A stretch of DNA of 9,182 nucleotides from DAOTUL01 sp034437435 (GCA_964417785.1 CAYQJO010000177.1:1-9182); one strand, 5' to 3'. Numbered from the stretch's first letter, positions 1 through 7,659 are shown. Program-made: numbers and translations. Notes: generated by a model from the sequence alone, not told the origin.

Positions 1-9
1 ATCATAACT

Positions 10-894
10 TTACTTATCCCGCGTGATCGCAAAACCGCTCATGAACTGCTTTTGCAGCAGCACAAACAACAGAAGCGGCGGGATTGACGCGATGATACCA
101 GCGGTCATGAGCAGACCAAAATCTGCCTGACCGCTCATCTGCGCTGACTGACTTACACCGACCTGGATCATCTGGTTGTCCATGCTGGGGATAACAAACA
201 CCGGCCAGGCGTACTGGTTCCACATATAGATGAACTGGATCATGGCATGTGCGCCGATGATGTTCCACGACATCGGCACCAGAATCGCGATTAAGAATCG
301 CAGCGGTGAAGCGCCGTCAATCTGAGATGCTTCCGCCAGTTCACGCGGGATATTGCTGAAATGCTGCCGGAACAAGAACGCACCGGTCGCACTGGACAGA
401 AAGGGCATCGTCAACGCCAGACGCGAGTGTCCATCCCGAATCCATCCCAGATCAACCACCAGATTGAACAAGGGCTGCAAGATGATCTCAGTCGGCATCA
501 GCAGAGTCAGCAGTACAAAGAAGAACAAAAACCACTTACCGGGAAACTGGAAATAGACAAACGCCATTCCGGCCAGCAGCGCCAATGCTGTCTTGCCGAT
601 GACCACCACCAGCGACACCAGAATCGTGTTGATGAGAAGCTGGTCGAACCCACGCGAGGTCATCAGAGTATTGATATTGCTGAGCAAATCGTTACCCGGC
701 GGGAACAACACTGGCGGTACAGCAAACGACTCTTCCGTCGTCAACGTCGCCACCTGCAACGCATAGATCGCTGGAATACAAACGATCAGGCAGACGATGA
801 TGAGCGCGATGTGGACACCCCAACGGGTCTTCCCCCGCGCACGTCGAGTCATCGACCGCACCGGTAAGCGTGCAGTGGTTTCTCTAATCTGCAT
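10..894 (-). CDS. ugpE: ABC transporter permease, UgpE-type (second permease of the operon)
   Basis: Inner-membrane permease of a CUT1-family ABC importer, 294 residues, the usual length. Hydrophobic segments lie near residues 27-47, 88-112, 121-145, 158-176, 209-230 and 260-281. The cytoplasmic EAA loop that docks on the ATPase is at about 188-207, reading EASQIDGASP with a closing Pro207. The stretch PTEIILQP...FLFRQHF and the phrase WNQYAWP match E. coli UgpE from memory better than MalG, so glycerol-3-phosphate-like cargo is favoured, but substrate cannot be read from a permease. I chose the ATG at 892-894 because a GGAAAGGCGGG stretch ends 6 bases upstream. A TTG at 898-900 is in frame but abuts that Shine-Dalgarno. 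The start overlaps the end of ugpA by 11 bases, suggesting translational coupling. The gene ends 9 bases from the window edge. Confidence 0.85.
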   Translation of the reverse strand: MQIRETTARLPVRSMTRRARGKTRWGVHIALIIVCLIVCIPAIYALQVATLTTEESFAVPPVLFPPGNDLLSNINTLMTSRGFDQLLINTILVSLVVVIGKTALALLAGMAFVYFQFPGKWFLFFFVLLTLLMPTEIILQPLFNLVVDLGWIRDGHSRLALTMPFLSSATGAFLFRQHFSNIPRELAEASQIDGASPLRFLIAILVPMSWNIIGAHAMIQFIYMWNQYAWPVFVIPSMDNQMIQVGVSQSAQMSGQADFGLLMTAGIIASIPPLLLFVLLQKQFMSGFAITRDK

Positions 895-1567
895 AGACAA
901 CCCGCCTTTCCAGGTAGCGAAACTGGACGAGCGTCAGACCGGCCACCAGCAAGAACAGGATCAATGCCTGGGCAGCCGCCGCGCCCGCCGGTGATCCCGG
1001 CGAAAAAGCGTCCTGGTACAGCTTGTAGATCAATACATTGGTCGCACCGCCATCCTGACCACCGGGTCCCAGCGGAGGTCCACCCTGAGTCAGGGTATCG
1101 ACCGCACCGTAGATGCCATAGAACGAGTACGTCACATTGGTGATGAGCAGGAAAAATGTGAACGGCGACAGCAGCGGGAACGTGATACGGAAGAACCGGG
1201 TGATCCAGTTTGCACCATCAATCTCGGCGGCTTCCAGCAAATCCTCCGGAATATTCTGCAATCCGGCGATGTAGAACAGCACATTGAAGCCCAATATATT
1301 CCACACCGAGGCAAACACAATCACCAGCGGTGCAAGCTGCTCATCGGTCAGCCAGTCCGCGTCCAGACCAAAGATATGGTTGATTAACCCGCTGTTGGTC
1401 TGAAACATCGTCAGAAAGATGACACCCATCACCACCGGCGACAGCGCATACGGCCAGATCAGCAGCGTGCGATAGATGACAGCACCGTGTACCTTTTGCG
1501 AGGCCAGCACCGCAATCGACAGCGCCGCCGACATCCCCAGCAGCACCACAGCTACCGTCACCAACAG
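884..1567 (-). CDS. ugpA: ABC transporter permease UgpA-type, C-terminal part (gene split by assembly gap)
   Basis: This is the 3' part of the first permease, encoding residues 293-519 of the reconstructed protein (numbered from the TTG start). It holds five of the six canonical permease helices. The EAA loop starts at Glu404 (EAAEIDGANW, Gly410). The tail LVQFRYLERRVVYAD resembles the UgpA C-terminus of E. coli (VQFRYVESKVRYQ, from memory). Other UgpA-like phrases are WPYALSP and FASVW. Upstream of 1567 the reading frame runs into an inverted artefact and then the 100-N gap, so the apparent open frame reaching 1783 is chimeric there. Bases 1503-1567 equal 1771-1835, so the 5' half continues directly into this segment. 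Deleting 1503-1770 (268 bases) keeps the frame across the join. Confidence 0.85.
   Translation of the reverse strand: MLVTVAVVLLGMSAALSIAVLASQKVHGAVIYRTLLIWPYALSPVVMGVIFLTMFQTNSGLINHIFGLDADWLTDEQLAPLVIVFASVWNILGFNVLFYIAGLQNIPEDLLEAAEIDGANWITRFFRITFPLLSPFTFFLLITNVTYSFYGIYGAVDTLTQGGPPLGPGGQDGGATNVLIYKLYQDAFSPGSPAGAAAAQALILFLLVAGLTLVQFRYLERRVVYAD
1503..1567. repeat. Direct repeat copy A of ugpA-internal sequence (65 bp)
   Basis: These 65 bases are identical to 1771-1835, and their first 55 bases are identical to 1616-1670. In the true gene only one copy is expected. It encodes the hydrophobic stretch LLVTVAVVLLGMSAALSIAV of UgpA, which appears at the end of the 5' fragment and the beginning of the 3' fragment. 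The copies are best explained as unresolved overlaps between contigs rather than a biological repeat. Confidence 0.9.
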
Positions 1568-1616
1568 TTTCGCCACGACCCTGTTGGTGACGGTAGCTGT
1601 GGTGCTGCTGGGGATG
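1532..1616. repeat. Perfect 36-bp inverted repeat with 13-nt loop (probable chimeric junction)
   Basis: The left arm 1532-1567 and right arm 1581-1616 are exact reverse complements, separated by TTTCGCCACGACC. The loop plus right arm (1568-1616, 49 bases) is the reverse complement of 1800-1848, the authentic ugpA sequence on the other side of the gap. So a piece of the neighbouring contig has been joined in reverse orientation. It interrupts a conserved permease helix and directly abuts an assembly gap, so an artefact (chimeric read or graph hairpin) is far more likely than a real hairpin element. Confidence 0.85.
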
Positions 1617-1670
1617 CCAGCACCGCAATCGACAGCGCCGCCGACATCCCCAGCAGCACCACAGCTACCG
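1616..1670. repeat. Direct repeat copy B (55 bp) ending at the gap
   Basis: These 55 bases are identical to 1771-1825 immediately after the gap and to 1503-1557. An exact 55-base identity at both contig ends is what a de Bruijn assembler with k=55 leaves when two contigs share a terminal k-mer but were scaffolded instead of merged. The k value is an inference from the length. Confidence 0.85.
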
Positions 1671-1770
1671 NNNNNNNNNNNNNNNNNNNNNNNNNNNNNN
1701 NNNNNNNNNNNNNNNNNNNNNNNNNNNNNNNNNNNNNNNNNNNNNNNNNNNNNNNNNNNNNNNNNNNNNN
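1671..1770. other. Assembly gap, 100 N
   Basis: Exactly 100 unknown bases, a conventional placeholder length for a scaffold gap of unknown size. Identical 55-bp sequence lies on each side. The real gap size is probably zero or negative, because the two flanks overlap within ugpA and rejoin in frame. Confidence 0.98.
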
Positions 1771-2699
1771 GCCAGCACCGCAATCGACAGCGCCGCCGAC
1801 ATCCCCAGCAGCACCACAGCTACCGTCACCAACAGGGTCGTGGCGAAACTGTTCTGGTAAATCTGATCTTCGACCAGTGCTGTGTAATTCTGAAGACAGA
1901 CAAACCGTTCTTGCGGCAGGGGATGGCGGCGCAGTTTGAGCGACAGATTGATAACCTCGGTTGCCGGATAGTATAGAAACACCAGCAAACTCAGCAGCGT
2001 AGGAGCCAGCAGCAGCAGCGGCAGCACAATCCCTTTGAAATGCCCCGATTGCGCCGTAGCCTGACGGGAGCGCTGCTGGATAACGGCCAGCACCGGCACC
2101 AGTGAAACGACCCCGCCTACCAGCGCCAGCATCATACCAATCTGGCGCTCAGCGATAGGCGCTTCCGCCGCATAGGTACAATGCTGCGTCGGATACACCA
2201 GAAGTTGTGACCCAAGCGCACCCACCAGCATCCCGATAACCAGCAGATAAGGTTTTCCCGTCCAACCTGCCAGAAAGATTCGCATCTCTGGCTGGATTAT
2301 CAGCGACACAATAATGGCTGCCGCCAATCCAACCAGCACCGCGTTGAGAAAGATCAGTCCCAGCGCGTAAGCCGCCGCCACCGCCAGCCCACCACCGACC
2401 AGCGCAGACAATGTCAGCCCCGGCCAGGGTCTACGCCAGTCTGCCGTCATCACGGCGGCCACCAGCAGACCACCGATACCCCCCACCAGCGCTGAGGGTA
2501 GCAACTGCTTGGCCGAAAGAGCGCGATAATAATCGATGACCGTATTGATCGAATCGGGAACGGCAGAAACCGAGTCGGCCATGAAGCGGGCAAAGGCCAC
2601 CAGCCCGCCCGCTTCCGCCAAGCCAAACCAGAGGATAAAGACCAGGCTGAGCGCCAGAATGCCCCGTCCGGTCCATTTCTCAAGCGTGAAGGCGCTCAC
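1771..2699 (-). CDS. ugpA: ABC transporter permease UgpA-type, N-terminal part with an extra multi-helix membrane domain (gene split by assembly gap)
   Basis: This is the 5' part of the first permease. The canonical permease begins near residue 227 (GIVLPLLLLAP...YYPATEVINLSL; TTG-based numbering), matching the start of ordinary UgpA. Before it lies an extension of about 220 residues with about six hydrophobic segments: roughly 16-37, 72-90, 99-117, 118-139, 154-174 and 190-211. Joined to 884-1502, the protein is about 515-519 residues, against about 295 for E. coli UgpA. MalF is also about 514 residues, but its extra length is mostly a periplasmic loop, not N-terminal helices. I prefer the GTG at 2697-2699, preceded by GAGTAGGCAG and 4 bases after the ugpB stop. 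A TTG at 2709-2711 is in frame but lacks a Shine-Dalgarno. The function of the extension is unknown. Confidence 0.8.
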
Positions 2700-2703
2700 C
2701 TGC

Positions 2704-4041
2704 CTACTCAAACAGGCTGTTGTACGCCTGAAGTTCCTCGTCGGCGCGTTCTTTGGCGACTGCCAGCGCTGCCGCTGGGTCCTCGCCGCCGTTAATCACC
2801 GACTCAAACGCACTGAGAAGGTAATCGCGCACCTGGGCTGACGGGCCGATCACACCGCCCGCCGTCGCGGTATTGATGGCCGAGGCTTCAAGCTGATCGA
2901 CTGCCACCGCGAAGAAGGGATTTTCTTCAAACCAGCCTTCTTCCCGCAGTTGCTCGACCGAACTAGTACGAACGGGATAGTAACCGCTGCCTTTATGCCA
3001 TTTCATATCGTTTTCCTGGCTGATGAGGAAGAACATGAAATCAATCGCCGCCTGCTGCTCCGCTTCGGAATGGCCGACGGTCAGCCACACACTACCGCCG
3101 CCAACGGTTACTCCGTTGGTGGCGTCTTCATTGGGAAGTGGCAGCGGCGAAACTTGCAGATTCAGATTGAAACGCTCCGCCAATGAGACAAAGTTGCTGA
3201 CACCCGCGCTGCTGGTGAGTGTCATGGCGGTCTGGCGCGTCAGGAAAAGACCTGCTTCACCGGTATAGTTGTCGCGGGTCGCGGTATAAGTGAAATAGCC
3301 GAGGTCCTTCAGTTCTTTCCACCATTCTAACGCCCCGACCATCGCCTCGCTGTCATAGAATGCTTCCGACGCTCGCGCCGACCGCCCGTTGTCGTTGTTG
3401 AAAACCAGTTCGTTCTGCATCGCCACCCACTGCTCAGGGAACCATGTAATCATCGGCCAGTTGATGCAGGCTTGCAGTTCCAGTTCACTCATGATGGTCT
3501 CACAATAAGCCGTGACATCGGCAAACGTGCGTGGCGGTTGATCGGGGTCCAGACCAGCCTGCTCGAACATATCGCGATTGTAGTACAACACCGGGTTTGA
3601 GGCATTCCAGGGCAAACCCCACACCCCTTCTTCCAGCCGGTAGTAAGCGGCCACCTGCGGCAGCAGATCATCCAACGAGGCCATCTGTTCCTCGGTAGCG
3701 ACTTCGCTCACCGGCACAAAAAGCTGCGAGTCGATAGCCAGTTGGGTAAACCCCTCCTCGACCTGGACAATATGTGGCGCATCGCCCTGAGATGCCGCCG
3801 CCAGCGCGTTGTCAAACACCTGCTGGTAGCCACCCGGTGACCGCGTGATAATCCGCACACCCGGATTCTGTGCTTCAAAAGCGTCAACAATCTCTTCGAT
3901 GACGGCGATCCGAACGTCGGTGATGTCCTCACCTTCGGCCACTTCGCCAAAGGTATGCGTGAAAACGATTTCGATCTCATCTTGTGCCGTCAGGGATAGC
4001 GCAGGCAGCACAAGCAGCAAAACAGCCAGAAGTTTTCTCAC
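2704..4041 (-). CDS. ugpB: ABC transporter substrate-binding protein, UgpB-type
   Basis: Extracytoplasmic solute-binding protein, 445 residues, the usual family length (SBP_bac_1 fold). The N-terminus MRKLLAVLLLVLPALSLTA-QDE is a Sec signal peptide with a signal peptidase I-like site. There is no lipobox cysteine, so the protein is predicted to be released or held by the permease rather than lipid-anchored. UgpB-like phrases include GGYQQVFDNALAAASQGDAP (70-89), NASNPVLYYN (146-155) with AGLDPDQPP, GGGSVW (314-319), WHKGSGYYPV (348-357) and the tail DPAAALAVAKERADEELQAY. These resemble E. coli UgpB (STPVLYYN, AGLDPEQPP, GGASLW) from memory, supporting sn-glycerol-3-phosphate or glycerophosphodiester binding; a sugar remains possible. 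The start is GTG at 4039-4041 with GGGAGA about 8 bases upstream. It is the first gene of the ugpB-ugpA-ugpE operon, divergent from pulA. The ATPase is presumably encoded elsewhere. Confidence 0.82.
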   Translation of the reverse strand: MRKLLAVLLLVLPALSLTAQDEIEIVFTHTFGEVAEGEDITDVRIAVIEEIVDAFEAQNPGVRIITRSPGGYQQVFDNALAAASQGDAPHIVQVEEGFTQLAIDSQLFVPVSEVATEEQMASLDDLLPQVAAYYRLEEGVWGLPWNASNPVLYYNRDMFEQAGLDPDQPPRTFADVTAYCETIMSELELQACINWPMITWFPEQWVAMQNELVFNNDNGRSARASEAFYDSEAMVGALEWWKELKDLGYFTYTATRDNYTGEAGLFLTRQTAMTLTSSAGVSNFVSLAERFNLNLQVSPLPLPNEDATNGVTVGGGSVWLTVGHSEAEQQAAIDFMFFLISQENDMKWHKGSGYYPVRTSSVEQLREEGWFEENPFFAVAVDQLEASAINTATAGGVIGPSAQVRDYLLSAFESVINGGEDPAAALAVAKERADEELQAYNSLFE

Positions 4042-4074
4042 GGGTCAGTCTCCCATATTCACGAACATATGTGG

Positions 4075-4127
4075 AAAATACCACACGACACAACCTTATG
4101 GTTTAACAGAGTGTTAAGAGATGTTCA
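4075..4127 (-). promoter_or_regulatory. Candidate ugpB promoter with TTAACA-like repeats (PhoP-box-like)
   Basis: Reading the minus strand from 4127, three hexamers follow at 10-11 bp spacing: TGAACA (4127-4122), TTAACA (4117-4112) and TTAAAC (4106-4101). Downstream is an extended -10-like TGGTATTTT (4083-4075) with no good -35, as expected for an activator-dependent promoter. TTAACA-type direct repeats with about 5-base spacers resemble the PhoP box of Bacillus subtilis. Since the operon is Ugp-like, phosphate-responsive control is a reasonable inference. The same bases also form the palindrome TTAACA-GAG-TGTTAA at 4103-4117, which would instead suit a dimeric repressor. Confidence 0.35.
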
Positions 4128-4150
4128 GGCATACCAATCTGGGTTACAAT
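4122..4150 (+). promoter_or_regulatory. Candidate pulA promoter
   Basis: TACAAT at 4145-4150 is a good -10 hexamer. With a 17-base spacer it pairs with a weak -35, TGTTCA at 4122-4127. That -35 coincides with the outermost TTAACA-like hexamer read on the other strand, so a regulator bound there could affect both divergent transcription units. A second -10-like GATAAT lies at 4156-4161 without a matching -35. Confidence 0.45.
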
Positions 4151-4187
4151 GCGCTGATAATTTGCTTATGAAAAAAAGGGGTTTTTC

Positions 4188-7100
4188 ATGCGACGCGTGT
4201 TCATCGCGCTGATTTTTCTGATGTCTACGGCCATTGCCGCCACCGACATAACCAGCACACCGCGCCCACTCGAAGTCGAGCAGCCCGATATGGTGGTCAT
4301 CGCAGGCAACTTTCAGGCACTTCTCGGATGCAAGACGGACTGGAACACCACCTGTGCCGAAACAGCGCTGATCTTCAGCGAGGGCGAGGATATCTGGCGT
4401 GGCGAGATACGTCTTCCTGCAGGCGAATACGAGTACAAAGTCGCCATCAACGGCACCTGGGATGAAAACTACGGCGGTCAGGCTGATCCAGGCGGACCCA
4501 ATGTCGCATTGGTGCTGGAACGCGATACAACCGTCCGTTTCTACTACGATCACTTCACCCATTGGGTCGCCGACAGCGTCGGCGATTTGATTGTAACCGC
4601 GCCCGGCAACTACCAGCGCAATGTCAACTGCCCGGAGGATATGGGCGTGGACGGCGGCATCTGGGCACCGGAATGCATGCGCTCCTGGTTGCAAGACCCT
4701 GACGGCGACGGTGTTTACGTTTTCAGCACCGAACAGATTGCCGCTGGTGACTGGGAGGTCAAAATCGCCCTCAACGAAAGCTGGAGCCTGAACTACGGTG
4801 CAAACAGCGCACGCGACGGAGCCAACATCCCCTTCAGCGTGCCAGCGGACGGCACCATTGTCCATTTTGCTTTCAATTCCAGCAGCAACCTGATGTCCAT
4901 CGGCGTTGGTGAAGCGGCGCAAGTGGAAGGACCGCGTATGATTAATCTCGATCTGGCTCAGGCACACTGGGTTTCGGCCAGCACCATCGCCTGGGACACC
5001 GAGTACGACGAAAGCCTCTCGTATGCCCTGTACTACGATCCGGCAGCCGGTCTGGACGCTGACAATCTGACCAATGCGGAATCAGTCGCCTTGAGCGTCA
5101 TCTCGGACGGTCTGACAGACGATGTGGTGGCGAGGTTTCCCCATCTGGCGGAGATGACGGCATTTATGCTTGCCGGTGGCGATTCTCAGACCATCTTGCG
5201 CTCGCAGATGGTGGTTGCGGCGGTAGACGATTCTGGCGAGGTGATGAATGCCACCGGCGTCCAGATACCCGGTGTTCTGGACGACCTGTTCACCTATGAC
5301 GGCGACCTCGGTGTGACCTTCGATGGCGACACACCGACGATCCGTGTGTGGTCGCCAACGGCGCAGTCGGTCCACTTCCAGCTTTATGCGGAACCCGATG
5401 CCGAGCCGCAAGTGTTTGATATGGATTATGACGCCGGTGTCTGGTCGATCACCGGTGAGCCAGAATGGCGCGACCAGTATTATCTGTTCGAGGTCGAGGT
5501 ATTTGCGCCGACCGTCCGACGCATCGTGACCAATCAGGTCACAGACCCCTACTCACTTAGCCTATCCACCAACAGCCGCTACAGCCAGATCATGGACCTG
5601 AACGATCCAGATTTGATGCCGGAAGGCTGGCTGGACCTGAAAAAACCCGCCCTGGACGCGCCGGAAGACATCGTAGTTTACGAACTCCATATCCGTGACT
5701 TCAGCGTCAACGATCCGCTGGTACCTGACGAGTTTAAAGGCACCTTCCGCGCCTTCACGGTCGATAATTCGAATGGAATGACCCACCTGCGGGCGCTGGC
5801 AGACGCCGGACTCACCCACCTTCACATGCTGCCGCTGTTCGACATTGCCACCATCAACGAAGATGCTGCCGAGCGCGTCGAGCCGAACATGGACGAACTG
5901 GCCGCGCTGCCGCCCACATCAGATCAGCAGCAGGCCCTCATCGACCCCATCCGCGATCAGGATGCCTTCAACTGGGGCTACGACCCGCTGCACTACACCG
6001 TCCCCGAAGGCAGCTACGCCACCGATCCCGACCAGCGTATCCTCGAATTCCGCCAGATGGTCCAAGCGCTCAACCAGGCCGGACTGCGCGTGGTCATGGA
6101 TATGGTCTACAACCACACCAATGCCTCTGGTCAATCGGACAACTCGGTTCTGGATCGCATTGTCCCCGGTTATTATCACCGCCTGGACGCCGATGGCTTC
6201 GTGGCAACCAGCACCTGCTGTGCCAACACCGCCACCGAACACAATATGATGCGCAAGCTCATGCTGGACTCGGTACGGGTGTGGGCCAGGGACTACAAAG
6301 TCGATGGCTTCCGCTTCGATCTGATGGGCCATCATATGAAATCCGATATGGAGCAGGTACGCGCCACACTGGACAGCCTGACCCTTGCCGAAGACGGCGT
6401 GGATGGTGCTTCGGTCTATGTATACGGCGAAGGCTGGGACTTCGGTGAGGTCGAGGACAACACTCGCGGGGTCAACGCGACTCAGATCAACATGGCCGGG
6501 ACCGGGATCGGCACGTTCAACGACCGGGTGCGCGATGCGGTGCGTGGTGGCGGTCCCTTCAGCGAAAAACAGGAACAGGGTTTTGTCACCGGTATGTACC
6601 TCACCCCCAACGCTTACAGCCAGGAAAACGAAACCGATCAGCTTCCGCAGCTTCTAACATTCACCGACCAGATACGGGTGGCCCTGGCCGGCAATCTGGG
6701 CGATTACACCTTCACCAGCGCAACTGGTGAGGCCGTCACCGGAGCCGACATCCTCTACAACGGTGATCCATCCGGCTATAATGCCGACCCGGAAGAACAC
6801 ATCGTCTATGTGGCCGCCCACGATAACGAGACCCTGTGGGACGCCATTCAGTACAAAGCGCCGGAGTCAGCGACCATTGCCGACCGTGTGCGCATGAACA
6901 ATCTGGCTCTCAGCATCGTCGGTCTGAGCCAGGGCGTGCCGTTCTTCCACGCCGGTGATGATATGCTGCGCTCCAAATCACTTGACCGCGACAGCTACAA
7001 CTCCGGTGACTGGTTCAATCGCCTCGACTTCACCTACCAGGACAACAACTGGGCCGTCGGTCTGCCCCCGTCCAGTGAAAGCGACTGGGACCTGATCGAG

Positions 7101-7634
7101 ACCCTGCTCTCCGATCCTGAACTGGCGGTCAGCAACAACGAAATTCAGAACGCCATGCTGCACCTGCGGGAAATCCTGGCAATTCGCAAGAGTATACCGC
7201 TGCTGCGCCTGCGCGATGCCGAGGCCATTCACGAACACATGGTTTTCCACAACACCGGGCCGGATCAGATACCTGGCGTGATCGTCATGTCAGTCGACGA
7301 CAGCCAGAACGAATTCGATATGGAGCGCAATCTGGTGGTTGTTGTTTTCAACGCCAACCCGGCACTGGTCGAACTGACTCTCAGCGAACTCTCCGACCGA
7401 CGGTTGGAACTGCACGACGTGCAGCAAACCTCCCACGATCTCATCGTGCGGGATTCGCGTTTTGATGACGGCACCTTCACGATCCCCGGACGCACAACCG
7501 CCGTCTTTGTCGAGCCGCGAGCCACCGCCGCCGGAGGGGGTCTGGTCGCCGGGCTGGTCGTGGCCCTGTCAGCCTTACTGCTGAGCGTGGCCGCCTTTGC
7601 CACGTTCAGCCAGAAAGCCGAAACTGGTCCTTGA
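4188..7634 (+). CDS. pulA: Secreted, membrane-anchored type I pullulanase (GH13)
   Basis: Hydrolyses alpha-1,6 branch links of pullulan, starch or glycogen-derived dextrins (EC 3.2.1.41 family) outside the cell; 1148 residues. In order: signal peptide (1-18, ending AIAA); two X25-like beta-sandwich modules (about 33-128 and 132-238) with the matching phrases YEYKVAINGTWDENYG and WEVKIALNESWSLNYG and one close cysteine pair each; pullulanase N2-like domain (about 250-360); CBM48 (about 372-470); GH13 barrel (about 493-1000); DUF3372-like C-terminal domain. The pullulanase signature is FNWGYDP (594-600). GH13 motifs are DMVYNH (638-643), GFRFDLMG with nucleophile Asp711, GEGWDF with acid/base Glu748, and HDNE with Asp879. 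The tail is a hydrophobic helix (about 1119-1139) and a short QKAETGP end, so the enzyme should be held on the outer face of the membrane. The ATG has AAGGGG 6 bases upstream. A GlyGly-CTERM-like sorting tail is a less likely reading. Confidence 0.95.
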   Translation: MRRVFIALIFLMSTAIAATDITSTPRPLEVEQPDMVVIAGNFQALLGCKTDWNTTCAETALIFSEGEDIWRGEIRLPAGEYEYKVAINGTWDENYGGQADPGGPNVALVLERDTTVRFYYDHFTHWVADSVGDLIVTAPGNYQRNVNCPEDMGVDGGIWAPECMRSWLQDPDGDGVYVFSTEQIAAGDWEVKIALNESWSLNYGANSARDGANIPFSVPADGTIVHFAFNSSSNLMSIGVGEAAQVEGPRMINLDLAQAHWVSASTIAWDTEYDESLSYALYYDPAAGLDADNLTNAESVALSVISDGLTDDVVARFPHLAEMTAFMLAGGDSQTILRSQMVVAAVDDSGEVMNATGVQIPGVLDDLFTYDGDLGVTFDGDTPTIRVWSPTAQSVHFQLYAEPDAEPQVFDMDYDAGVWSITGEPEWRDQYYLFEVEVFAPTVRRIVTNQVTDPYSLSLSTNSRYSQIMDLNDPDLMPEGWLDLKKPALDAPEDIVVYELHIRDFSVNDPLVPDEFKGTFRAFTVDNSNGMTHLRALADAGLTHLHMLPLFDIATINEDAAERVEPNMDELAALPPTSDQQQALIDPIRDQDAFNWGYDPLHYTVPEGSYATDPDQRILEFRQMVQALNQAGLRVVMDMVYNHTNASGQSDNSVLDRIVPGYYHRLDADGFVATSTCCANTATEHNMMRKLMLDSVRVWARDYKVDGFRFDLMGHHMKSDMEQVRATLDSLTLAEDGVDGASVYVYGEGWDFGEVEDNTRGVNATQINMAGTGIGTFNDRVRDAVRGGGPFSEKQEQGFVTGMYLTPNAYSQENETDQLPQLLTFTDQIRVALAGNLGDYTFTSATGEAVTGADILYNGDPSGYNADPEEHIVYVAAHDNETLWDAIQYKAPESATIADRVRMNNLALSIVGLSQGVPFFHAGDDMLRSKSLDRDSYNSGDWFNRLDFTYQDNNWAVGLPPSSESDWDLIETLLSDPELAVSNNEIQNAMLHLREILAIRKSIPLLRLRDAEAIHEHMVFHNTGPDQIPGVIVMSVDDSQNEFDMERNLVVVVFNANPALVELTLSELSDRRLELHDVQQTSHDLIVRDSRFDDGTFTIPGRTTAVFVEPRATAAGGGLVAGLVVALSALLLSVAAFATFSQKAETGP

Positions 7635-7659
7635 CACGATTCAGGGTGGGTGGTATGCT
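7631..7659 (+). promoter_or_regulatory. Promoter of tRNA-Asp
   Basis: A consensus -35 TTGACA (7631-7636), a 17-base spacer and TATGCT (7654-7659) preceded by TGG (extended -10). The transcription start would fall near 7666, just upstream of the mature tRNA at 7674. The -35 box overlaps the pulA stop codon TGA at 7632-7634. No terminator separates pulA from this promoter, so the tRNA may also lie on pulA read-through transcripts. Confidence 0.75.

Noticed and set aside
1503..1770. Possible mobile element, phase-variable inversion or regulatory hairpin inside ugpA
   Set aside because: The repeats are pieces of ugpA itself, have no transposase or recombinase, abut a 100-N gap and have the exact length pattern of an unresolved assembly overlap.
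2704..4041. MalE (maltose/maltodextrin-binding protein) suggested by the neighbouring pullulanase
   Set aside because: The motifs NASNPVLYYN, AGLDPDQPP and GGGSVW, and the partner permeases, resemble Ugp proteins more. MalE is kept only as an alternative for the substrate.
4168..4212. Short open frame ATGAAAAAAAGG upstream of and overlapping pulA, possible leader peptide
   Set aside because: Only 14 codons, no Shine-Dalgarno of its own and no attenuator structure. Its A-run and G-run serve as the pulA ribosome binding site.
4125..4967. Minus-strand open frame of 280 codons
   Set aside because: It is antisense to the pullulanase signal peptide and X25-like modules, whose protein is clearly real. 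It is a codon-bias shadow.
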